A stretch of DNA of 64,000 bases from Armillaria gallica (Eukaryota > Basidiomycota > Agaricomycetes > Agaricales > Physalacriaceae). The DNA lies in assembly GCA_037576215.1 (NCBI GenBank), contig JBANDB010000016.1, forward strand, positions 558,001 to 622,000, read 5' to 3'. The notes beneath the pieces were generated by a model, which saw only the letters and a list, made by a program, of their open reading frames with translations, was not told the origin of the DNA and ran no database searches. A program made the position numbers and the translations under genes. This document shows, one piece after another, positions 57,415 through 64,000 of this stretch. Positions within the stretch are counted from its first letter, which is position 1. Every line of letters begins with the position of its first letter.

Positions 57415-58502
57415 CGTACACCTTTCTCTAATAATTAGAAACTCGAATTTGATACTCAATGCGACGATTTTGTATCCCGATCCCCCTACCATCTCACTCA
57501 AACTGACTGGCTCGTTGGTGCAAATCGACATCTCGTACCATGGTCCTGGAAGTATTTGGCAAAATATCGTGGTTGGCGCCAAGAATAGATGCGCTGGAGC
57601 ATCCATACCCTTCACCATCTATCACAGAGTTTCGCACCAAGATTTGGGTAAGATGTTGATACTTACTTCGTTTCTCTGTGGCTAACAGACTTTCACCTAG
57701 ATCCGCTAGCTTCTCGCGTCTTCCTTTTGATCCCATCCACAAGTCTCTCGCCGGTACTAGTCTCGACTTTATTATGCGGGACTAAGATTGCACCAAGTCA
57801 CTGGCAGTGTACTTATCACGCCCCAGCGAGCAAGATGCGGAGATTCAGGCTTGCGTCGAAGGATGGTTTGCTATATGCAGGAAGGACCGTAACGGGAATA
57901 CTCTCCGACCCTGGGAGCGGGTTCCAATCCGAACCTCAAAATCCCCTGTCTTCTTCCCTCTGGCAGCTGTGCCTGCCTCAAGGAGATGTCGAAAGAACAA
58001 GAAGTAGTGTTACAAGGTGCATTGTTGACTCCATGCTTGGTTATACCTGACCAACCTTTCCTGCAGCCTATGTCATTCACTCTCAGCAAGGTGGGCCGAC
58101 CTTTGCACCAACAAAATGTATAGTATTGCGTTACGGCGACCAAGATGCATGAAATGGTGGAACTGGCATCATGAGCTGTCGTGGCGGGGGAGGGGAGTCG
58201 GGCTGATTGAACCACCGACCAAGCTCTCCCATGCAAGCTCATTACGACTCAGGCCTTGACATTGCTCCATCGAGCTCAGCAGTACTAGTAACCAGCATTT
58301 TGATGTTGTGGGCACTTGTCCATTTGCTGGGGACGAGCTGCGAGACGTTAATCAGATTCGAGGTAAGTTTCGGGTCTGTGCATCAATGTTTTGTGCTAAT
58401 CGCATGGTGCGCATGATGAAGCTGAAGTCGAGAATGTGGAATTTCTTCCCTTGACATCGTCCTTCCCCAACAACCTTTATTGTCCGTAGTATGCAGAGTG
58501 GC

Positions 58503-58551
58503 CCTGTAGTTACAGTGCAAGCCGGTATGCAGAGTTTCCTGTAACTACAGG
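58503..58551. repeat. Short perfect inverted repeat inside the transposon
   Basis: CCTGTAGTTACAG (58503-58515) and CTGTAACTACAGG (58539-58551) are exact reverse complements 23 bp apart. Each is preceded by a direct GTATGCAGAGT word. Confidence 0.5.
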
Positions 58552-60399
58552 ACGGTGGCGCTGACAGATGCGCTCTGGACATTGAAAGGCTGGGAAATGC
58601 ATGTTCAAAAATGTGCGATCTCCGGTGACCTACCTTCCACCAGAGTTACCAGAACTCATACTCTTATCTAGAACCAACACCCCTTGTGCGTGCGGTCACC
58701 GGCTGTCTGTTCTACACTGCATATTGATACTTGACCCTTGCGCAACTGTTTGACCTCCCAGCAGAGGTGTTCTCAACTTGTCGTCAACTGCACGGAGCAC
58801 GATACTCTCTTCGCTCTTCTTCTATCAAGTAGCAGGGTGTGTTGAACTTGCCACAGAACGTTACCATCGTTAAAAGAACCTCATCCCCGTCTATACTTCT
58901 TCGATTCCGGATGCCTATCGCATGTGTCCTAGGTGGAATGAGCAGTAAAGCAGGTTTCTTCATCTGGCATTTGAGCCACGTCACATTGGGATTGGAACCC
59001 TGTGATACGGAGTCATGAAGATTTCCTGACATGACGTTGTCGACTTCCGGACGTTCTGTATTTTGTGCCCCGTAGTTTATTTCGGGCCTGCCAACGTCAA
59101 GGAAGTTGCAATTGGACAGTAGATGTTCGTCTCTCTGTTTTTAATTTTTCATATTAACTAACATGCTTATGTGGATAGTGGATGTATGATATCGGTGTAA
59201 CTACCAGACACGTATCTTGGTAGCCCTCACAAGGCCGCACCACCTTATTGATGGGGCTTCTAGGCCATCGTACATCGGACGCGTGTGTTGGACTCGGAGG
59301 CACCGGTAATCCCTATTTGCTCCACTATGATGCGGAACTAAAACGTCAACCCTAAGGCCCAATTTCTGAATGAGCTCATTCTGGACATCCAGACACCGCA
59401 TGGTACGGTTTAAAAGCAGATTCCGCATTTTTCTTCCTTAAGAATTTCGGTGCTGTCTCCTCTGGAACAAAACAGTGTTTGCTAAGTATGTTTCCAATGA
59501 CAGAATCGTACACTGAATAGCTTCAGACTCGCAGCACCGATATCTTCAAAACTTCTTGAACCAATACATGTTTTGGCGAGTGGTATTGCAGGTTTAATGC
59601 CTCATCCTTCATACCGGAATTCCCTCATCTACCGGAGTTTGCGGAGGCTTATCTTACCCGACTCTTTAACGCTCCGGTATCGATAACACCCTTTGTTATT
59701 CCAAAGGAAGGGCATCTATGTTTTATAGACGTGTATACTTATGCTCATCAGAAATAGTAATTGAGGCATGTTCAGTGACGGAGAATCGAACTTCAAGATA
59801 TCACCACAGAACTACAATGATAACACTCTGAGTGATATACACTTGGCTCCTAGGTACGGTTACTTATGAAGAAATCGTTCGTCTATCGTGGAACGGTCAA
59901 TGGCATCGTGTTCACCTCCAGGAGGTATTTCGGGGTTCAATTCCCTGTTTATGAATAGAGAGTCACAAGTGTAATTCTGGTATTATGCCACATTACTCCC
60001 GGTAGCCAAGCCTCCGTGATTAAGCCAACCCAGAAGTCGAGATTTTCGTCCGTTTGCTTTATTAGTATTAGGTCACCCAGTCCTCGCAATAAGCCTGATT
60101 TTTGTTCATTGAAATTTAACGTACATAGGTCAGTCGAGCTGACAGATGGCCTATATTATTCAATATGAAGATCCATAGATACTATAACAGAGTCCGAGAT
60201 AGCCATCATGAAGTACCTGGGCGGGAATTGATAATCCGACATAGATCAGACCGCATACAGTGAGAATAAAAATGGGATAAGCGATGGTGTCGCCAAATTA
60301 GAGAATCAGGATAAAGAGGCGAGCGTGAACCGTAGGGGATCCAAAGCCTCAGCAACGCGGGGAGACCCATCCTCAAGAAATATTTGTTCCGCGCATGAT

Positions 60400-61403
60400 T
60401 ATCTGTTGGCGAGTCTTAGCTGCGAGTAGCGACGCCTACGAAAATCGTAAGTTAACAGGACCAATTCTATGAAGAAACGAGAGAACATACCTAAGGACGT
60501 CTCATTAGCCTTAGAGGCAATATGAGAATTCTTATGCACCGGAAAGAAAGGTATTAACCGCAACAGCTTTTGATGCATCCCATGGAACAGAGGCAAGACC
60601 AGAACAAGCTCTTTGAGTGGCAAAAATGGACGCTGGGGCATCCGAAATTAGCTATGGATGGCACAGCAGCAGCCAAGGCTGAAGCGCTGACCTCGGAAGC
60701 ATGCGTCAAATGTAAGAGGTTACAACATCCCGCATCTCGGCATGTATCGACGAGACATAATCTTTTAACCAAGATAGGCATCTGTTAGTCGCCTTAAGGA
60801 CACGCCGATAGGCATACAATGTCGGTCAATATCTGCGAGCGTCCACGTTAGTTAAAATAGGGTCAGATACAGAGAGACAAACCTGGACCGTGCACCTCCA
60901 AGTCTTCGACAGTGACAGGTCCCAAAAGAAAGGGCATATTAGAATGACACCTGGAGATACGTAGGTCCCGGATAACGATGGATATCATCTTAGAAAAGTG
61001 CTGTGGCTCCTCGTAACAGCGATCCGATTCCAGAGTCACGAGACAACATCGTATTCTCGAGAATGAAGCGAATGAAAGGGTCTGATCCGCCACTCACACG
61101 GACATGTTTTATATTGACCATTGATGCAAAGACAGAAGAAAATGAAGAGAGAGAAACGTCGAAGTATCCGTCCACGACTACGGAGAGGGATCTGATAGCT
61201 AGGCGCCCGGAAACGAAGGAAAAGACGTTGGGATTGGGATTTGGGTCGGTACGAAAGATGACTGTGACGTTCCTCCAAAGGAAATCACGAGCTATGTTAT
61301 GGAGGATGCGTTTCTCCGTGAGACAGAGCACGGGAAGAGTATCGGTATCGGTGAACTGCATGATGTACGAGAACAGCTCATGCGGGAGGTCCAACAGGTG
61401 CAT
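60400..61403 (-). pseudogene. F-box/LRR gene relic inside the transposon
   Basis: The minus strand starts MHLLDLPHELFSYIMQFTDT at 61403, a clear F-box. It continues LCLTEKRILHNIARDFLWRN and SFVSGRLAIRSLSVVVDGYF. A frame shift near 61047 is needed to reach EEPQHFSKMISIVIRDLRIS and LLGPVTVEDLEVHGPG. After a possible intron the text is broken by stops, then LKELVLVLPLFHGMHQKLLR (about 60616-60557) resembles LRR segments of such proteins. It is unrelated to the CxxCGYN F-box family elsewhere in the window. Host gene capture by the transposon is the simplest reading. Confidence 0.55.
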
Positions 61404-63323
61404 TTTTGAAGGGTGGGTAGGAAGGAGGGCTTGTACATTCACATACTCGAAATCAATGGGCGCATACAACCAAGGTAAGCCTCGGGTCCCTGCCAATGAG
61501 CGGTCCCCACATATGCAAGCGCCACACAGAGAATGAATGGGCACAAAAATACGCCTCTGGGCCTATTCTCGTCTGGGATGAAAGAGCACATCCGACGAGC
61601 TCCCGAGCAGCAAGACGTACGTCCAATGTGTCGGTCAATTGGGAAGCCCGATTAGGCTAAGCGCGTGAAATTTGAAATTTGAGAGGCGAATGCGGGGCCT
61701 AGTGCTTACGTCGGCCATGGAGCCCTTAAGGAATCGTAAATCAGCGGTCCTAATCGCAACAAGCAGCTAGATTACTCACCAGGTCCCACAATATTCGTTC
61801 TATTGAACATCATTTACAATCTGGACGCAGCGCTCCTATTCCACAAGGAACTCTCGTGTCATGCCAGCGCGGGTAATCGACGTGGTGGTTGAAAAAAGAA
61901 GACTGACGTGGCTGTGCACACGGATCAGTTATTGGATCAGGACTCGCGTTGAATCCTCGTAAAATGATGTTCGGCAGTTACGCTCACGCCTCCTAGAGTG
62001 CCTTCATGTAATCGCTCCGAAAAGCCCGATGCCGACAAGGCGTGACAATTTGACATGGATGTACACGCGTTTACACGGGTGTACACCCCACTTGTCTGCA
62101 CCCGATACCATGGGAGGACAGATGTAGTCCAGTGCAGACAAGTGTGGTAGACACTGGTTTGACATTGGTTTTACATGGGTCTCCATGACATTTGTCAGTG
62201 GAGAGACACCATGTGCACGGGTGTACATGCGTGTACATGCATGTACACGGTAATACACCGGTGTACACGCGTTCACCGGCATCTACACGGGTCTACACGG
62301 AAAACTGGGGGTTTAGTCCAGTATTTCCTGGTGTAGGTCAGTCTAGCACCTGCCGCATAGGTATTTGGGACCAAACCATTCCCAATCGTGATGGAGACTT
62401 GCAGAACGATATAATTGTTCATGAACTTACTCATGGGATGACTACTCGCTTGACTGGGGGAGGCACGGCTAGGTGCTTGGCGACAACAGAATCTGTTGGG
62501 TTAGGCGAAGGTATACATTTACGGCTTTTATTTTAATACTGTTGATTACTGATATGGTTTTCAGGATGGTCGGACGCGATGGCAGAGTAAGACAGTTCGC
62601 TTCTCTTCTCGCCGCTATCGGGATGCTGATTCACTGCGACCACAGGTGGACTCAACAAAAGAACAGCACTATTTCTGACTTTGTTGTGGCGGCTTGGGCA
62701 TCAAACAACCCTGCTGGCATCCGCCGCTATCCCTACTCTACGGATCCCAAGGTGAACCCACTGCGGTACTCTTCAATCAGTAGTCTATTCGAGGTTCATA
62801 GTGAGTGTGCTCGTAGCCCACTTATCACCCGCTCATCAGCCTTCAGATATCGGCGAGGTGTGGGCCAACATGCTGCACATTGTATATGCCGCCCTGGTTC
62901 AAGCCCACGGATGGTCGTCGACAGCCATGGATGATGCAACTGGCCCCGAAGGAAATATAGTTTTCCTCCACCTCTTCATTGACGCGTTACAACTCCAGCC
63001 CTGCTACCCTACCTGTAAGTCCACCAAGATCTTGCATGCTTTATCGCCATCTGACTGAGTATATGCAGTCGTGCAAGCCCGAGCTGCGTGGATCCAAGCC
63101 GATGCGCTTCGCTACGATGGAGATAACTATTGCCTCCTCTGGAAGGCTTTCGCGAGTCGCGGTTTGGGAATGTCCGCGGCAAACTATGTAGACGATGCTA
63201 CTGTTCCCGCTGAGTGTTAAGCACTAGTGTTGATAAAGGTCGTTGTACTCGGACTGGGAATCGTCTTATGAATAGCTCCAGTTGTCGTTTTTGCGCGATA
63301 TATGATATGAAGCTTGTCTGATT

Positions 63324-63590
63324 TTGTCCTATTATCACAGTTCAAGCATGATACAGGAGATACCAAACTGCTACAGTCAATATTTTCCGGCCTCACATTC
63401 CAATGTCACTTTCAAAGCTATCAATGTCGGGACGCCATCGTCGGGGATACCTGCTGTGTTCGTCGTTGAGCCTGTGTTTCCGGGATATAAAACAATTCAA
63501 TCGTCCGTTTACACGTTCTGTATTGAGCACGGCGCCAAAGGTGAACGACTAATGTTCGTTCCACCAGCTTCTTGTAATAATTCGGGTTAA
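63324..63590 (+). CDS. Possible metallo-beta-lactamase-fold N-terminal exon
   Basis: The frame contains NVTFKAINVGTPSSGIPAVF, VVEPVFPGYKTIQSSVYTFC and IEHGAKGERLMF. The pattern F-x-IEHxxxGxRLMF resembles the N-terminus of fungal MBL-fold lactonase-like proteins, in which the next residues are DLG. Here the frame ends after VPPASCNNSG, perhaps at an unrecognised intron, and the rest is not evident in the last 400 bp. It may continue beyond the window or be a relic. Confidence 0.3.
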   Translation: MSYYHSSSMIQEIPNCYSQYFPASHSNVTFKAINVGTPSSGIPAVFVVEPVFPGYKTIQSSVYTFCIEHGAKGERLMFVPPASCNNSG

Positions 63591-64000
63591 GAAACTTGGT
63601 TACTTACGTTGAGGTTGCAATCAATCCCTGTCGCGTAGGTGAGATGTTTTAGAAATGCAACTCAACTTATCTTGAGGGCCAGTATAAAACTTTTTTCTCG
63701 GTTTGGTGGCAATAGAAAACTATCATGTTTGCTTCCAAGAGCGGTCAGAACGAGATGACGATCAAAATCCTTCGCCTTTGATAGTGATGGTGACGCAAGA
63801 TGATTCAATAATTGGACCGCATTGGCCAAAACGAGAATAATCCCGCTGGTAACCGTACTTCCTCGTTCTCCTTCCATTTACAACAGATGAGAGTGAATAC
63901 TGGTCGAGCAGTAGAGGTCTTGTATCCGGGCAAAGCTCAAGGCACGGTCCGAACTCAATTTGAAAAAAAACCCTGCATGCGCCAACGTGACTTCCAGCCA
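63591..64000. other. No recognised gene
   Basis: Nothing identifiable. The HxHxDH motif expected of an MBL-fold protein is not seen. Confidence 0.35.

Larger units (their letters stand above)
54059..62322. mobile_element. 8,264-bp TIR transposon inserted in the fungalysin gene
   Basis: The ends are inverted repeats: ACTGGACTTTACC at the low end and, on the other strand, ACTGGACTAAACC at the high end. The flanking duplication is ATTT (54055-54058 and 62323-62326). Both ends carry about 200-280 bp of subterminal repeats built on GTGTACA-type words spaced about 10 bp apart, in mirror orientation. Gene frame continuity across the junction confirms the boundaries. No transposase was recognised in the interior, which holds unidentified coding-like text and an F-box relic. 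A 4-bp duplication is seen in several superfamilies (for example Sola, Academ), so the family is unresolved. Confidence 0.85.
52618..63220 (+). pseudogene. Fungalysin (M36) secreted metalloprotease, split by a transposon
   Basis: Exons 5' of the element: 52618-52788, 52841-53008, 53068-53155, 53209-53453, 53502-53614, 53667-53960, 54028-54058. Exons 3': 62327-62510, 62565-62586, 62646-62800, 62847-63014, 63069-63220. All introns are 46-67 nt with GT/AG ends. Omitting the element and one 4-bp target copy gives 1,791 nt, 596 aa, with no stop. Residues 1-25 are a signal peptide (LLSSVLLAVFLAKATYA). A propeptide follows to about 224 (FTP-type), then the catalytic domain. Zinc ligands are in HELTH (about 402-406) and GEGWSD (Glu about 431). 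NPAGIRRYPYST and HNIGEVWANMLH are M36 hallmarks. The enzyme would digest extracellular protein. The catalytic half is now separated from the signal and propeptide. Confidence 0.9.

Noticed and set aside
63662..63877. 71-codon minus-strand frame near the window end
   Set aside because: No recognisable motif and no connection to neighbouring genes.

Overview
The window looks like an accessory region of an Agaricomycete (mushroom-forming basidiomycete) genome. Genes carry many short introns of about 45-67 bases with GTRNGY-type donors. The families present are typical of these fungi: large F-box paralog sets, a HET protein, a NACHT NTPase relic, MLKL-like N-terminal adaptors, DUF6699 and a MATA-type HMG box. 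Two intron-containing tRNA-Lys genes are also present. Identifications rest on motif reading and on comparing copies inside the window; no database search was possible.

Layout. 0-8 kb: decayed MLKL-like adaptor copies on both strands, interleaved with two broken CK1-like kinases. 8.4 kb: tRNA-Lys(UUU). 9.4-10.4 kb: HMG-box regulator. 12.7-14 kb: Zn2Cys6 transcription factor. 15.8-19.1 kb: third CK1-like kinase and a HET-domain gene. 20.8-26.8 kb: two broken F-box genes, one with a single TGG-to-TAG change and one split by a 1,111-bp transposon with a 9-bp target duplication. 27.2-50.3 kb: a duplicated module (DUF6699 protein, single-pass membrane protein, 7-TM relic, F-box gene), plus a NACHT pseudogene and four intact F-box genes. 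52.6-63.2 kb: a secreted fungalysin (M36) gene split by an 8,264-bp transposon. Removing the element and one copy of its 4-bp target duplication leaves an uninterrupted 596-codon spliced frame.

The main unexplained signal is regulatory. A motif of about 36 bp (CGGsCCGGAAAA, TCGCGTC, short spacer, GGCGTGGGAA) occurs seven times, in both orientations. Five copies lie 70-285 bp upstream of genes from two unrelated families (F-box and CK1-like kinase). In one pair, a kinase and an F-box gene share about 350 bp of similar upstream sequence. Further upstream strips are shared among other F-box copies and among adaptor copies. Together with HET, NACHT and MLKL-like domains, this suggests (inference) a fast-evolving recognition or response island whose families share promoters.
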